NCBI RefSeq assembly: GCF_001418225.1
Contig: NZ_LIPT01000006.1
Coordinates: 1-64,000 of the forward strand
From: Pannonibacter indicus
GTDB lineage: Bacteria; Pseudomonadota; Alphaproteobacteria; Rhizobiales; Stappiaceae
Direction of reading: 5' to 3'
DNA length: 64,000 nucleotides
In this document: one piece after another, positions 52,229 through 61,447 of the stretch
How positions within the stretch are numbered: the stretch's first letter is position 1
How the letters are laid out: each line of letters starts with the position of its first letter
The notes under the pieces: generated by a model
The model's input: the letters and a program-made list of their open reading frames with translations, nothing else
What the model was told of the DNA's origin: nothing
The model's database searches: none
Program-made: the position numbers and the translations under genes

Positions 52229-53017
52229 ATGAGCGGCACTTACGAGACCATCCGCCTTGAAACGGATGCCCGCGGCGTTGCCACGCTGACGCTCGCCCGC
52301 CCGGACAAGCACAATGCCCTATCGGCGCAGATGATTGCCGACCTGACCGGCGCCGCCGCGCAGCTTGCCGCTGACAGCACCGTGCGCGTGGTAATCCTCA
52401 CTGGCGAAGGTGCAAGCTTTTGCGCGGGCGGTGATCTCGACTGGATGCGCGAGCAGTTTACCGCTGACCGCGCCACCCGCATGGCCGAGGCACGCAAGCT
52501 GGCGCTGATGCTGAAGGCACTGAACGAATTGCCCAAGCCGCTGATTGGCCGTGTGCAGGGTCAGGCCTTCGGCGGCGGCATCGGCATGATGAGTGTCTGC
52601 GACGTGGCCATTGCAGCGGAAGGCGTGAAATTCGGCCTGACCGAAACCCGCCTGGGCCTGATCCCGGCCACCATCAGCCCCTATGTGCTGGCCCGCATGG
52701 GTGAGGGCAAGGCGCGGCGCGTGTTCATGTCCGCCCGGCTGTTCGATGCGCAGGAGGCCGTGGCGCTGGACCTCGCCGCCCGGGCCGTTGCGCCTGAAGA
52801 GCTTGACGCCGCTATCGAGCGCGAGGTGAAGCCCTATCTCTCCGCAGCGCCCGGCGCCGTTGCCCGCGCCAAGCGCCTCGCCCGCTCGCTCGGAACGCCA
52901 GTCACAGATGCTGTGATCGAAGACACCATCCGCCAGCTTGCCGATTGCTGGGAAGACCTCGAAGCCCATGAAGGCATCTCCGCCTTCTTCGACAAGCGCA
53001 AGCCGGCGTGGGCCTGA
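52229..53017 (+). CDS. liuC: Enoyl-CoA hydratase / methylglutaconyl-CoA hydratase
   Basis: A 262-residue crotonase-fold enzyme. The oxyanion-hole segments are LTGEGASFCAGGDLDWMREQ and GRVQGQAFGGGIGMMSVCDV, and ETRLGLIPATISPYVL holds the usual catalytic glutamate region. By operon context it hydrates 3-methylglutaconyl-CoA to HMG-CoA, between the LiuBD and LiuE steps. The D-L-D-W-M sequence after the first oxyanion loop is common in this group. The ATG at 52229 has an AAAGGA ribosome site. It ends the operon, 20 bp from a convergent transporter gene. Confidence 0.87.
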   Translation: MSGTYETIRLETDARGVATLTLARPDKHNALSAQMIADLTGAAAQLAADSTVRVVILTGEGASFCAGGDLDWMREQFTADRATRMAEARKLALMLKALNELPKPLIGRVQGQAFGGGIGMMSVCDVAIAAEGVKFGLTETRLGLIPATISPYVLARMGEGKARRVFMSARLFDAQEAVALDLAARAVAPEELDAAIEREVKPYLSAAPGAVARAKRLARSLGTPVTDAVIEDTIRQLADCWEDLEAHEGISAFFDKRKPAWA

Positions 53018-53037
53018 CCTTCCCGCTGCTCTTCAAG

Positions 53038-54813
53038 TCAGAACGGGAAGAACAGGGGGATGGCCACCATGGCCACAAAGACAAAGATGATGTTCAGTGG
53101 CAGCCCGACGGTGATGAAGTCGCGGAACTTGTAGCCGCCGGCGCTATAGACGAAGGTGTTCGTCTGATAGCCGATGGGCGTGGCGAAGCTGGCGCTGGCG
53201 GCAAACATCACCGCCATGATGAAGGGCCGGGGGTCAAGCCCCAGCTGCTGCGCCAGGGAGATGGCCAGCGGCCCGACCAGCACCGCCACCGCATTGTTGC
53301 TGACCATCTCCGTCAGCGCCGAAGTCAGCACATAGACCATGGCCAGAATGACGATCGGACTGGCATGGCCCAGCACATGCATCACCCCATCCACCACCAG
53401 CTGCACAGCCCCGGTCTTTTCCATTCCGATACTGAAGCCAAGCATGCCGTAGATGAGGAAGAGAATATTCCAGTCGATGGAATCGAAGGCATCCTGCGGC
53501 TCGATGCAGCGTGTCATCATCACGAGGACCGCCCCGATCAGCGCCAGCCCCTCGATGGGCATCACATTGAGCGCGGCCAGAACCATGACACCCAGAATGG
53601 ACGCAATGGCGATGGGGGCCTTCTGACGGCGGATCGGGCTTTCCTGCGGGGCAGAGAGGTTGATCAGCCCTTCGCTCTGGGCCAGCCGCTGCAGGCCTTC
53701 GGCCGGCCCTTCCAGCAGCAGCGTATCGGCGAAATGCAGGCGGAGCGTGTTGATTTCCTTGGAGATATTGCGGTCCTGCCGGTGCACGGCCATCACATAG
53801 ACGCCATAGGTGCGGCGCAGGTCCAGCGAATTGAGCAGCCGCCCGATCAGGCGCGAATTGGGGCCGACACTGGCCTCCAGCGTGATGCTCTGATCGGCGG
53901 CAACCGGCTCGAAGCCCTGGTCGGACACATCGCGGAATTCGATCTGCCCGTCTTCCTTCAGCGCCAGAATCTCGCCCGTACCGGTCTTCACCACGATGCG
54001 GTCACCGGCCTGCAGGGTGATGCCGTCCAGCCTGTTGCGCAGTGACTGTTCGCCGCGCAGCACGTCCACCACCCGGCTCTGGCTGTTGGTGAAAGGCAGT
54101 TCACTCAGTGTCTTGCCCACATAGCGCGAGCCCGCCGGCACCAGCAGCCGCGCCATGAAGCGGCGCGAGCCGCCCTGCCCCAGGACGCCTGCCATGGACT
54201 GGCGCTCAGGCAGGAGATAGCGCACGGCAAAGAGCATGTAGACAAGGCCGACAGCGGCGAAGACAAGGCCGATACCCGTCATCTCGAACATGCCGATGGC
54301 CGGCAGCCCGGCCTTTGTCGTGATGCCGCTCATCAGGATGTTGGTGGAGGTGCCCACCAGCGTCAGCGTGCCGCCGAGAATGGCCGCATAGGACAGCGGA
54401 ATGAGAAACTTCGACGGGGCAGAGCCCAGCTGCGCCGAAACCGCGATCATCACCGGCGCCAGCAGGATGACCACGGGCGTGTTGTTCATGAAGGCCGAGG
54501 CGATGATGGCCATCACCATCATGATGAAGACGGCCCTGAGATAGGAACCCTTGGCCGATGCGCCGAGCCAGTCGCCCATCACCTGCAGAACGCCGGTCCG
54601 CTCCAGAGCTGCACTGAGGATGAACATCATGGCGATGGTGATCGGCGCGCCGGAACTGAAGACGGACAGAAACTCCTTGGTGTCGATGATGCCGACCGCC
54701 AGAAGCACGGCCGTGCCTGCCAGGGCGGTCACCTCCGGCGGATATATTTCCTTGAAAAAGCTGAAGAGAACGAGGCCAAGAAGGGCGAAGACGATAAACT
54801 GGTCAAGTGTCAT
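53038..54813 (-). CDS. SLC13/DASS-type anion transporter with RCK_C (TrkA-C) domains
   Basis: A 591-residue membrane protein with about eleven helices split by two cytoplasmic TrkA-C domains (about residues 205-375; SQSRVVDVLRGEQSLRNRLD and the segment following FRDVSDQGFEPVAA). The first membrane half includes SAFMNNTPVVILLAPVMIAV, the typical T-N-N-T-P-like hairpin of the SLC13/ArsB superfamily. The second half repeats it in MVSNNAVAVLVGPLAISLAQ. Such SLC13 proteins with RCK_C domains import sulfate, citrate-type acids or related anions with sodium; the substrate is not predictable. It is read toward the end of the liu operon. Confidence 0.83.
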   Translation of the reverse strand: MTLDQFIVFALLGLVLFSFFKEIYPPEVTALAGTAVLLAVGIIDTKEFLSVFSSGAPITIAMMFILSAALERTGVLQVMGDWLGASAKGSYLRAVFIMMVMAIIASAFMNNTPVVILLAPVMIAVSAQLGSAPSKFLIPLSYAAILGGTLTLVGTSTNILMSGITTKAGLPAIGMFEMTGIGLVFAAVGLVYMLFAVRYLLPERQSMAGVLGQGGSRRFMARLLVPAGSRYVGKTLSELPFTNSQSRVVDVLRGEQSLRNRLDGITLQAGDRIVVKTGTGEILALKEDGQIEFRDVSDQGFEPVAADQSITLEASVGPNSRLIGRLLNSLDLRRTYGVYVMAVHRQDRNISKEINTLRLHFADTLLLEGPAEGLQRLAQSEGLINLSAPQESPIRRQKAPIAIASILGVMVLAALNVMPIEGLALIGAVLVMMTRCIEPQDAFDSIDWNILFLIYGMLGFSIGMEKTGAVQLVVDGVMHVLGHASPIVILAMVYVLTSALTEMVSNNAVAVLVGPLAISLAQQLGLDPRPFIMAVMFAASASFATPIGYQTNTFVYSAGGYKFRDFITVGLPLNIIFVFVAMVAIPLFFPF

Positions 54814-54988
54814 GTTCGGACAACGCGCCTTTCAGAGCCGCAGGTTCGACGGCGGAGCCTAGCACCGGCAGCGCTTGCGTTGAAGCAACCGCCGGACAAC
54901 TGTTTCACAGGCATAGCAATGCCATGCCACGGCGGGCGGTTCCCGGAGAATGCAGTTCTCCGCTGGCGCAAGGAAAACGCCGCCCTCT

Positions 54989-55969
54989 TCAAAGGCCCGC
55001 CCGTGAGCTTGTCTGCACCTGCGCCCCGGAGGCACCGGCCTGCTGCCCGGAGAGCTGCCCTGACAGCTGCCCGGAACGTTGTCCAGAACGCTGACGGGCC
55101 AGAAGCTCCAGCCCCTCGCGCACGGTGCGCGGCATCTCCGGCGGCAGCGGCATGAAGCTTTCCTTGGGGGCAACCTTGCCATAACGCTTTTCGCGCACCC
55201 GCCGGATGCGCCGCTTGCCGCGCTCTGACAGGCCTGCAGGCAGGTCAATGCCGGCACGGTCCATGTCGATGAAGATGCGCTCCAGATCCGGGATTGCCTC
55301 GGTGGAGATGATGAAGGTGGACCCATCCTTGCGGCGGAAGGTCAGCGCCGTGGATTCACCGGAGCCGCCCAGCAGCACGACAGCCTTCTCAGCCCCCAGC
55401 ATGGCCGCCGCCCAGTCCAGCGCGCCGCGCACGTTGCGCAGCTTCAGCTCGACACGGGCAAGATCCGTATACCGCACCCGGATGACACGGCCGAGCTCCG
55501 TCACCTCGAAGCCATTGCCGAAGAAGCGGATCCAGGAGGTTTCCTGCCGCACGGAAATCATGAAGACCGGGATCGACAGACCGGCGGGCAGAAGCAGCAG
55601 CAGGAACCACAGTCCGGCGCTGCCCGGCACCAGCCCCGCACCGGCAAAAGCCGCAGTAAACAACGGCACACCGATGGCAAAACCGATGAGATCAGAGGTG
55701 AAGATCGACGGTTTCCAGCGCGGCTGCACCGCCCCTGTGGGTGGTTTGCGGCGCGGCAGCGACGTGTGGAGCCCGACCGCCCCGCCAAGGCAGACAAGCA
55801 CCGTGAAGGCACTGAACACGGTCAGCCCCCCGGCGAGCCCCAGAACCGCCAGCCCCATGGCCCCCGCACGCCGCGCAAGCTCAATGGTTCCCGTCTCGCC
55901 CAAACACCCCTCCGCCCGGCAGCCCTGAAAGCCCTGCCGAATCACACCCGGCACACAGGCGTTAACCAT
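54989..55969 (-). CDS. Hypothetical membrane protein with repetitive SGQ tail
   Basis: Up to 326 residues. Helices are seen near residues 38-63 (MGLAVLGLAGGLTVFSAFTV) and in a pair at about 96-138. A soluble domain of about 150 residues follows (GFEVTELGRVIRVRYTDLAR), resembling PH-like domains such as YdbT/DUF304 by pattern only. The last 35 residues carry a repeated Ser-Gly-Gln unit. The first ATG (55969) has a weak AAGG upstream; the ATG at 55858, giving 289 residues and starting right at the first helix, may be the true start. I do not recognise the family. Confidence 0.6.
   Translation of the reverse strand: MVNACVPGVIRQGFQGCRAEGCLGETGTIELARRAGAMGLAVLGLAGGLTVFSAFTVLVCLGGAVGLHTSLPRRKPPTGAVQPRWKPSIFTSDLIGFAIGVPLFTAAFAGAGLVPGSAGLWFLLLLLPAGLSIPVFMISVRQETSWIRFFGNGFEVTELGRVIRVRYTDLARVELKLRNVRGALDWAAAMLGAEKAVVLLGGSGESTALTFRRKDGSTFIISTEAIPDLERIFIDMDRAGIDLPAGLSERGKRRIRRVREKRYGKVAPKESFMPLPPEMPRTVREGLELLARQRSGQRSGQLSGQLSGQQAGASGAQVQTSSRAGL
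55041..55100. repeat. 12-bp tandem repeat in the 3' end of the hypothetical gene
   Basis: Five imperfect 12-base units run in tandem: TGCTGCCCGGAG, AGCTGCCCTGAC, AGCTGCCCGGAA, CGTTGTCCAGAA and CGCTGACGGGCC. On the coding (minus) strand they encode the repeating tetrapeptide Ser-Gly-Gln-Arg/Leu/Gln. In-frame unit size means that copy-number changes would not disrupt the protein. Confidence 0.75.
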
Positions 55970-56420
55970 GGCCTTGTCAAGGCAGCAAGGTCAAGATTGC
56001 GGCGCAAATGGGCGGTGGTGTTTGGCAGGTTAGGGGGGTGACGCTTCCCCCAAAGGTCAGTCAGATATCCCGGCCCGGAGCAGGAGGAAGCGTCAGCTCC
56101 GCCTTCTCCCGCATCGGTGATCCCTTCCTTAACGGCACCCCATTGCTTCCGTCTTGCCTTTGACTTGTTTGAAGAACTGGCGCTGCCGGCACCGGCCGTA
56201 AACGCGGCCGCGCATTTGCCTGCAGCGCTTACCTCGGCGAGAGCACCGGACATTAAGAAGAGCGGGACTTCGTTCGAACTTGTGAAAGCTCCTTACAAGT
56301 TGCCGCTTTCTCCAGATCACCCGCTTCAAAGAAGCCGTGAATCTGCTGTGTGACCGCCTGTCTGCAAACCGCAAAACAAGATCGAACTCACATTCACAAT
56401 ACGATCAAACTGGAAAGAAG
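55970..56420. other. Noncoding gap before tRNA-Thr
   Basis: A 451-bp region with no convincing gene. The only open frames are short, with unlike codon use and no recognisable motif. It becomes AT-richer toward 56270-56420, just downstream of tRNA-Thr. I see no repeat, RNA gene or attachment-site copy. Confidence 0.4.
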
Positions 56421-56496
56421 TGGTGCCGCTGATAGGACTCGAACCTACGACCCCATCATTACGAATGACGTGCTCTACCAACTGAGCTACAGCGGC
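56421..56496 (-). tRNA. tRNA-Thr (anticodon CGT)
   Basis: A 76-nt tRNA read on the minus strand. The acceptor stem is GCCGCTG/CAGCGGC with discriminator A and encoded CCA (56423-56421). The D-arm is GCTCAGTTGGTAGAGC. The anticodon arm is CGTCA-TTCGTAA-TGATG, giving anticodon CGT, which reads ACG. The T-arm contains GGTTCGAGTCC. Confidence 0.95.
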
Positions 56497-56894
56497 TTAT
56501 CCGGTGGGAGCGGTTGAAGCTCTTGCGGATGATGTCCGGCGCAAGGCGCGGAGACCGGCACCGCTTGGTGCGGTGGTGCGCGCTTGATAGCGGAGGCGGG
56601 GCGGGGATGCAAGAGGCTTTCTTGCAAGATTGTCACCGCCCTTCCCGCCTGTGAATGCTTCAGCATCCGCGCGGCTGCGGGCGGAGTTTGACGGCCTGCT
56701 GCAGGACGCGCACCACAGACGATCAGGCGGATTGCTGCCGCAAAGGCCGGGGGCCTTGCACTCACTCCACGCCAGAGGGTTACGGCCAGATAAAGCGCGG
56801 GTCGACCAGCATCCGGAAGATGCGGTAGCGGTGCGTCCCTCACAGGTCCCGGCACAAGGCCGGGACGGTGCGTGGGGCAGCGCTGCTCCCCGCC
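56497..56894. other. Intergenic region between hemY and tRNA-Thr with a REP-like palindrome
   Basis: A 398-bp gap. It must hold the tRNA-Thr promoter. GTCCCGGC (56846-56853) and GCCGGGAC (56859-56866) form a perfect 8-bp stem around ACAAG, sharing its core with the element at 30299-30321. It may also act on the 3' end of the hemY message. No reading frame here looks real. Confidence 0.5.
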
Positions 56895-58673
56895 TCAGTT
56901 CACGAACTTCGGCTTGGGCAGAGGTACGTCGTCGGCGGCATCCGGGCCCGGATCATCCGGCAGGCGGGGGAAGGGATAGGTGGCGGGGCGGACGGGGCTG
57001 CCCGCATTGTCCGGCGCCGGCGCATCCACCGGCTGGCTTGCCGCCGGGTTGATCACGTCAGCCGGCGCCACGGCTGCGGCAGAAGCCGGTGCGGCGGCAG
57101 GCTTGCCCGGCTGGGGGAAAGCAGCGCCGTTGACGGTTGCCGCAGCAGCCCCGGCCGGCTTGACGGCAGGCTTCTCACCGGGCGCTTCCGCCGGTGTTAT
57201 GGCAGGTGTTGCGGCAGGCTCTGGTGTCAGGTCCATCACCGGTTCGCCCCCGGCTTCCGGCTTGGGCGCACGCACGGGCATGTCGAAGGGGCCACTGGGG
57301 CGGGCAGCCTCTGCGGCTGCCTCCTGCGGCGCGGCAAGGCCGGGGCGGTCGAACAGGGCCTCATCGGGCAGGTCCAGCGCCAGCGCACCGGACGGCGCAG
57401 GCGGCGTATCCCAGACGAAGGCATCGAGGCGCCCCGTGACCGGCGAAACCGGCGACCAGACGGAGGACACAACGCCATCGGCAATCCACGCCTTGTCGAG
57501 CGGCGCGCGCACGGCACGGGCGAGCCACTCACGCATGCGGCCCTTGTCGCCGCTTTCGGCTTCTTCCAGATCCGCCATCAGCAGGAAGGCATTACGGGTG
57601 GGCTCGGAGCGCAGCACCTTTTTCAGCTGGGCGCGAGCCTCGGCGAAGTCACGGGCATCCAGCGCCACACGGGCAATGGCAAGCGCACCCTCCGCCGTGT
57701 TTGGGCGCAGGGCCGCCAGCGTCTTCACCCGCTTCAGCCGGTCGGCAGCAGCATCACCAATGCGGGCATGGGCATAGGCCTCAGCCAGATCGGGATGCGG
57801 TGACAGGCGCCAGGTGGCTTCCAGCACCTTGGCCGCCTTGCGCACATCGCCCTTGCGGGTCGCAAGGCGGGCGGTGAGGGCAGCGGCGGGCACCAGATCA
57901 GCGGCCAGCCCATGGGCCTCGCGGGCGAGCTGCATGGCCTGATCAGGATCGCTGTCCTCCAGCTCCAGGGCCCTTGCCGTCAGAAGCACGGCGCGCTGGC
58001 GGCGGTAGGCCGGCTTGCCGATGAGGCGGGCGGTGTAGTTCTTGTCCAGGGTGGCAATGGCCGCTTCCCAGTCGGAAGCAACGGCCTGATAGCCCAGGAC
58101 CGCCTGTCCGGCCCAGTCGAGGCCGGGCTGCGCCCGCAGCGCTTCCTCGGCATAGTGGCGGGCCGCTGCAGAAGCGCCTTCACGCTCAGCTTCGATGAAC
58201 AGGCCATGCAGACCGAGAACACGGGTGCGCGGATCTTCCAGCATGCTTTCAAAGCGGCGGCGTGCCTCGTCCCGGTCCCCGGACATCTGCGCGGCCTGCG
58301 CGATCAGCAGCTGGGCGGCCGGCTCGCCGGGCAGCAGCTTGCCGGCCTCAAGGCCATGCTTGCGGGCAAGCTTTGCGTTGCCCGTGCCCAGCGCCAGCAG
58401 GCCGGAGGACAGGGCCTGATAGCCCCGGTCGCGGCGGCGGCGGCGGAAGAAACGGCTGGCAATCTTCGGCGAGCGCAGCACAGTAAGGCCGAGCCAGACT
58501 GCTGCGAGGAACAGCACCAGCCCCAGAATGACGACCACAGCCACGGTGGCCGGCGGCTGCTCCCAGATGTAGCCATTCCAGGTGACGGAGACCATGCCCG
58601 GCAGATCGGCGAGCCAGGCGAACCCGAGCGCGGCGGCGAACAGGGCGGCGAAGAAGACGAAAACGCGGATCAT
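56895..58673 (-). CDS. hemY: HemY-like heme biosynthesis-associated membrane protein
   Basis: A 592-residue protein of the proteobacterial HemY family (unrelated to protoporphyrinogen oxidase HemY). Two N-terminal membrane helices (FVFFAALFAAALGFAWLA and VAVVVILGLVLFLAAVWLGL) precede the HemY_N segment RSPKIASRFFRRRRRDRGYQ. TPR-like helices follow to about residue 410, including AQLLIAQAAQMSGDRDEARR. A Pro/Ala-rich low-complexity tail of about 150 residues (PAGAAAATVNGAAFPQ and so on) ends it. The exact role in heme synthesis is unproven. It follows the Mic60-like gene by 26 bp in the hemC-hemD-mic60-hemY run. Confidence 0.88.
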   Translation of the reverse strand: MIRVFVFFAALFAAALGFAWLADLPGMVSVTWNGYIWEQPPATVAVVVILGLVLFLAAVWLGLTVLRSPKIASRFFRRRRRDRGYQALSSGLLALGTGNAKLARKHGLEAGKLLPGEPAAQLLIAQAAQMSGDRDEARRRFESMLEDPRTRVLGLHGLFIEAEREGASAAARHYAEEALRAQPGLDWAGQAVLGYQAVASDWEAAIATLDKNYTARLIGKPAYRRQRAVLLTARALELEDSDPDQAMQLAREAHGLAADLVPAAALTARLATRKGDVRKAAKVLEATWRLSPHPDLAEAYAHARIGDAAADRLKRVKTLAALRPNTAEGALAIARVALDARDFAEARAQLKKVLRSEPTRNAFLLMADLEEAESGDKGRMREWLARAVRAPLDKAWIADGVVSSVWSPVSPVTGRLDAFVWDTPPAPSGALALDLPDEALFDRPGLAAPQEAAAEAARPSGPFDMPVRAPKPEAGGEPVMDLTPEPAATPAITPAEAPGEKPAVKPAGAAAATVNGAAFPQPGKPAAAPASAAAVAPADVINPAASQPVDAPAPDNAGSPVRPATYPFPRLPDDPGPDAADDVPLPKPKFVN

Positions 58674-58699
58674 GCCAGTCCTCCGGGCTGCGGGTCGGG

Positions 58700-60616
58700 T
58701 CAGCTGCCCTTGCGGGCGAGGCTGGAGAGAACGTCCTTCGAAGTCTTTTCCGTAAGCTCATCAACGGCCACACGGGCGCGGGCCGAATCGGCCCAGTCCG
58801 CGCCCGCTGCCTTGGCCGCTTCCGGCAGTTCGTCATAAGCGGCCAGCGCGGCAGGCAAGTCCCCGGCAGCAACGGCATTTTCCATGCGCCGCAGAGCAGC
58901 CTCAGGCCCCTGCCCGCTGGCATCGCCCGGTCCGCGCACGGTGAAGATGGACGCGGCGCTGGAGGTCAGGCTGCCCAGGATCGACCCGTCTTCGGCTGGC
59001 TTGGCAAATGTGGCATGGATGGCGCGGGCAACCGGGGCAAACTCCGCCATCAGCTTCTGCTGCGGGGCAATGCCCTGTGCCGCATGGCTCTCCAGCAGGG
59101 CAATGTCCGCCCCTTCAGGCAGGCTGGCGCGCAAGGCGGCCAGTTCCGTCTCGAAGGGCTTGCCCGCATCCACCGCCGTCTTGAGCGCCGAGACGGCAAC
59201 GGCGCGCGCCGCCATTTCGCGGGCGGTGGCATCGCCCGTGGTGCTTTCCATGGCAGCAAGGCGCTGGGTCAGCGCAGCAGCCTCAGCCTTCAGCGCGTCG
59301 AGGGATTTGCGGCTCTCTTCCGTGGCGGCTGTCAGCTCCGCCGAAAGGCTGGTCAGCGTGCCGGCATTGCGCCCCTGCGCGTCGGAGACCATGCGGATAG
59401 CCGCTTCCGTGCTGGTGGCAGCCGATTGCAGCGCGGCCAGAGAAGCAGACAGGCCGTCGATGGCCTGCTGCATGCTGTCGAGCCGTGCGCTCAGCTCCAC
59501 ATTACCTGCCGGAGCAGCTGCAGCCGGGGCAGCGCCATCCCCTTCCGCAGGTGCGGTGGCGGCCATGCCATCCACCCTGCCGCGCAGGGCATCCAGCTGG
59601 CCGGTCAGCTCGGCAAGGCGCGAGGACGTATCACCGCGCAGGGCGTCAATGGTCTGGGTCAGGCGTGTATCGAGGCTCGCCAGTTCCTCCGGGACGGGAG
59701 GCTGGGCACCACCCTGTGCCTGACCTTCAGCCGGAGCCGCAGCCTGTAATTCGGCAAGGCGGCGCTCCAGCGTGTCGAGACGGGTGGCGTCCAGCGCCGC
59801 CTGTTCGGCAACCTCTGCACTGAGCCCGGCGCGCAGTGGCAGGTAGCCTGCCAGATTGAGCCCGTAGCCGGCGCCGAACACGGCGGCACTCACCAGCAGC
59901 GAGGCGGCCAGCGCACCACCGAAACCGATGGAGGCAGCCGCCGGCCGGTGTGGCTGCGATGAAGACGGCGCCCGCCCGGCCTGAGCCGTGGCAGAAGACG
60001 AGGCGGATGCAGCGCCCGGCTCAGCGCCTTGCCCGGAAGCGCTGGCTCCAGCAGGCTTCTGACCTGCCGGATTCTGGTTTGCCGGACCCTGGCCTGCCGG
60101 GCTCTGCGAAGCTGCGGAAGCGGCCGACGGCTTGGCGGCACCGGCCGCGCTCTGGCTGGCAGCAGCCGGGCCCGCCTGTGCGGCAGAGGCTGCGGATACA
60201 GCGGCTGGCTTGGCCGGAGAGGTGTCCTTACCCGCCCCGGATTTGCCTGTGCCTGCGGGCTCATTGGCAGAACCGGCGGCAACTTCAGCCGCAGGCTTCT
60301 CTGCGGCAGCCGTGGAAGACCGGAATTCCGGTGTGGGCCCGGCCGCCTTTGCAGGCGCCTTGGGCGTTTCCGGTGCATCTGTCTTGGGCGTTTCGGGTGT
60401 GGTTCCGGATTTTGCCCCGGTCCTGGCAGATTCGGTCCTGGCAGATGCGGTCTTGGCTGCTTCCGCCTTCGCCTCGCCCTTGGCCTCCACCTTCTCCGGC
60501 ACCAGATCGATGGTCACCGGACGGCGGGAGCCGCCTGCCGCGCCGGACGAAGATGGGCCGGTTGCAGATTCGGAGCCTTTGGCGCCCTGACCGGGCTTGT
60601 CCTTTTCGGAAACCAT
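58700..60616 (-). CDS. Mic60/mitofilin homologue (COG4223)
   Basis: A 638-residue inner-membrane protein. A long, disordered Ala/Pro/Ser-rich cytoplasmic stretch (about residues 1-230) is followed by one membrane helix (ALAASLLVSAAVFGAGYGLN, about 240-260). A long coiled-coil periplasmic part comes next (LDSMQQAIDGLSASLAALQS), and then a C-terminal mitofilin-like helical domain (about 490-638; ARRMENAVAAGDLPAALAAY-type sequence). This is the alphaproteobacterial relative of mitochondrial Mic60, which shapes crista junctions. Its place between hemD and hemY is the conserved one. The ATG at 60616 has AGGAGGAAGAGG upstream; the longer frame to 60658 is less likely. Confidence 0.83.
   Translation of the reverse strand: MVSEKDKPGQGAKGSESATGPSSSGAAGGSRRPVTIDLVPEKVEAKGEAKAEAAKTASARTESARTGAKSGTTPETPKTDAPETPKAPAKAAGPTPEFRSSTAAAEKPAAEVAAGSANEPAGTGKSGAGKDTSPAKPAAVSAASAAQAGPAAASQSAAGAAKPSAASAASQSPAGQGPANQNPAGQKPAGASASGQGAEPGAASASSSATAQAGRAPSSSQPHRPAAASIGFGGALAASLLVSAAVFGAGYGLNLAGYLPLRAGLSAEVAEQAALDATRLDTLERRLAELQAAAPAEGQAQGGAQPPVPEELASLDTRLTQTIDALRGDTSSRLAELTGQLDALRGRVDGMAATAPAEGDGAAPAAAAPAGNVELSARLDSMQQAIDGLSASLAALQSAATSTEAAIRMVSDAQGRNAGTLTSLSAELTAATEESRKSLDALKAEAAALTQRLAAMESTTGDATAREMAARAVAVSALKTAVDAGKPFETELAALRASLPEGADIALLESHAAQGIAPQQKLMAEFAPVARAIHATFAKPAEDGSILGSLTSSAASIFTVRGPGDASGQGPEAALRRMENAVAAGDLPAALAAYDELPEAAKAAGADWADSARARVAVDELTEKTSKDVLSSLARKGS
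60059..60103. repeat. 15-bp tandem repeat inside the Mic60-like gene
   Basis: Three head-to-tail 15-base units (CTGACCTGCCGGATT, CTGGTTTGCCGGACC, CTGGCCTGCCGGGCT) encode a Pro-Ala-Gly/Asn-Gln-x pentapeptide repeat within the disordered N-terminal part. The unit is in frame, so expansions or losses would keep the protein intact. Confidence 0.7.
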
Positions 60617-60740
60617 GACCTCTTCCTCCTGTGGCATGACCGGCTTCAGGGCCATCAACTATACACAATACCGGCAGGGCAGGAACCGCTGACCCGGCGT
60701 GACATGATGTCTAACCGGCGCGAGCAGGCCACCCAGCCAG

Positions 60741-61439
60741 TTAACAGCGGTTTAAGGCGCGCAGGAACAGAGCCTCCTCGTCCGGCGTCTCCGCCCATTC
60801 CACAGGCCCCAGCGCCGTCAGCGGCGCCCCGGCCTTGGCCGACAGCGCCACCATGCGCGGCAGCATGACAGGCGCAAGGCCGCGCAGCAGATTGGCACAG
60901 ACCTCGGCGGAACGGGTGGAATAGGCGAGCAGAATGTCGATCTCGCCCTTTACCAGTGCCTCATTGACCTCATGCGGCCAGCTGGCGACCGGATCGGCCT
61001 GATAGACCTCGATCAGGCGGCAGCCGATCCCGGCGGCGGCCAAGTGCTTTTCCAGATCGCCCGAGCGGTCCCGCGCACCAAAATAGAGAATATCGCCGCT
61101 GCCGTGGCAGGCCTCGATCAGGCGCGACAGATCCCTGGCATCGCCGCCGGCGCTCAGCACCGAGGTGAAGCCCAGTTCCCGCGCCGCCGCCGCCGTGCGT
61201 GCACCCACCGTATAGACGGCAAGGCGCGCCAGTTCCGGCAGCTGGCGGTGCCCCGCCAGCGCGCCAATGGCCTGCGAACTGGTGATGGCCAGCGCATCGA
61301 CACCACCGAGATCGATCTCGTCCGGCGCACGGCGCACGATCTCCAGCGCGGGCGCCTCGATCACCTCATGCCCCATGTCGCGCAGACGCGCGGCGGTTCG
61401 GGCACAATGGGGATAGGGCCGGGTGACGAGAATGCGCAT
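60741..61439 (-). CDS. hemD: Uroporphyrinogen-III synthase
   Basis: A 232-residue two-domain enzyme that closes and inverts ring D of hydroxymethylbilane to give uroporphyrinogen III. Sequence in this family is weakly conserved. Typical parts are the start MRILVTRPYPHCARTAARLR, the ALAITSSQAIGAL segment, VYTVGARTAAAARELGF near residue 75, and LLAYSTRSAEVCANLLR in the second domain. Placement eight bases after hemC settles the call. It lies upstream of the Mic60-like and hemY genes. Confidence 0.9.
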   Translation of the reverse strand: MRILVTRPYPHCARTAARLRDMGHEVIEAPALEIVRRAPDEIDLGGVDALAITSSQAIGALAGHRQLPELARLAVYTVGARTAAAARELGFTSVLSAGGDARDLSRLIEACHGSGDILYFGARDRSGDLEKHLAAAGIGCRLIEVYQADPVASWPHEVNEALVKGEIDILLAYSTRSAEVCANLLRGLAPVMLPRMVALSAKAGAPLTALGPVEWAETPDEEALFLRALNRC

Positions 61440-61447
61440 GAGGAACC

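Noticed and set aside
56117-56353. A 78-codon plus-strand frame in the gap before tRNA-Thr
   Set aside because: Unlike codon use, no ribosome site and no recognisable motif; treated as noncoding.
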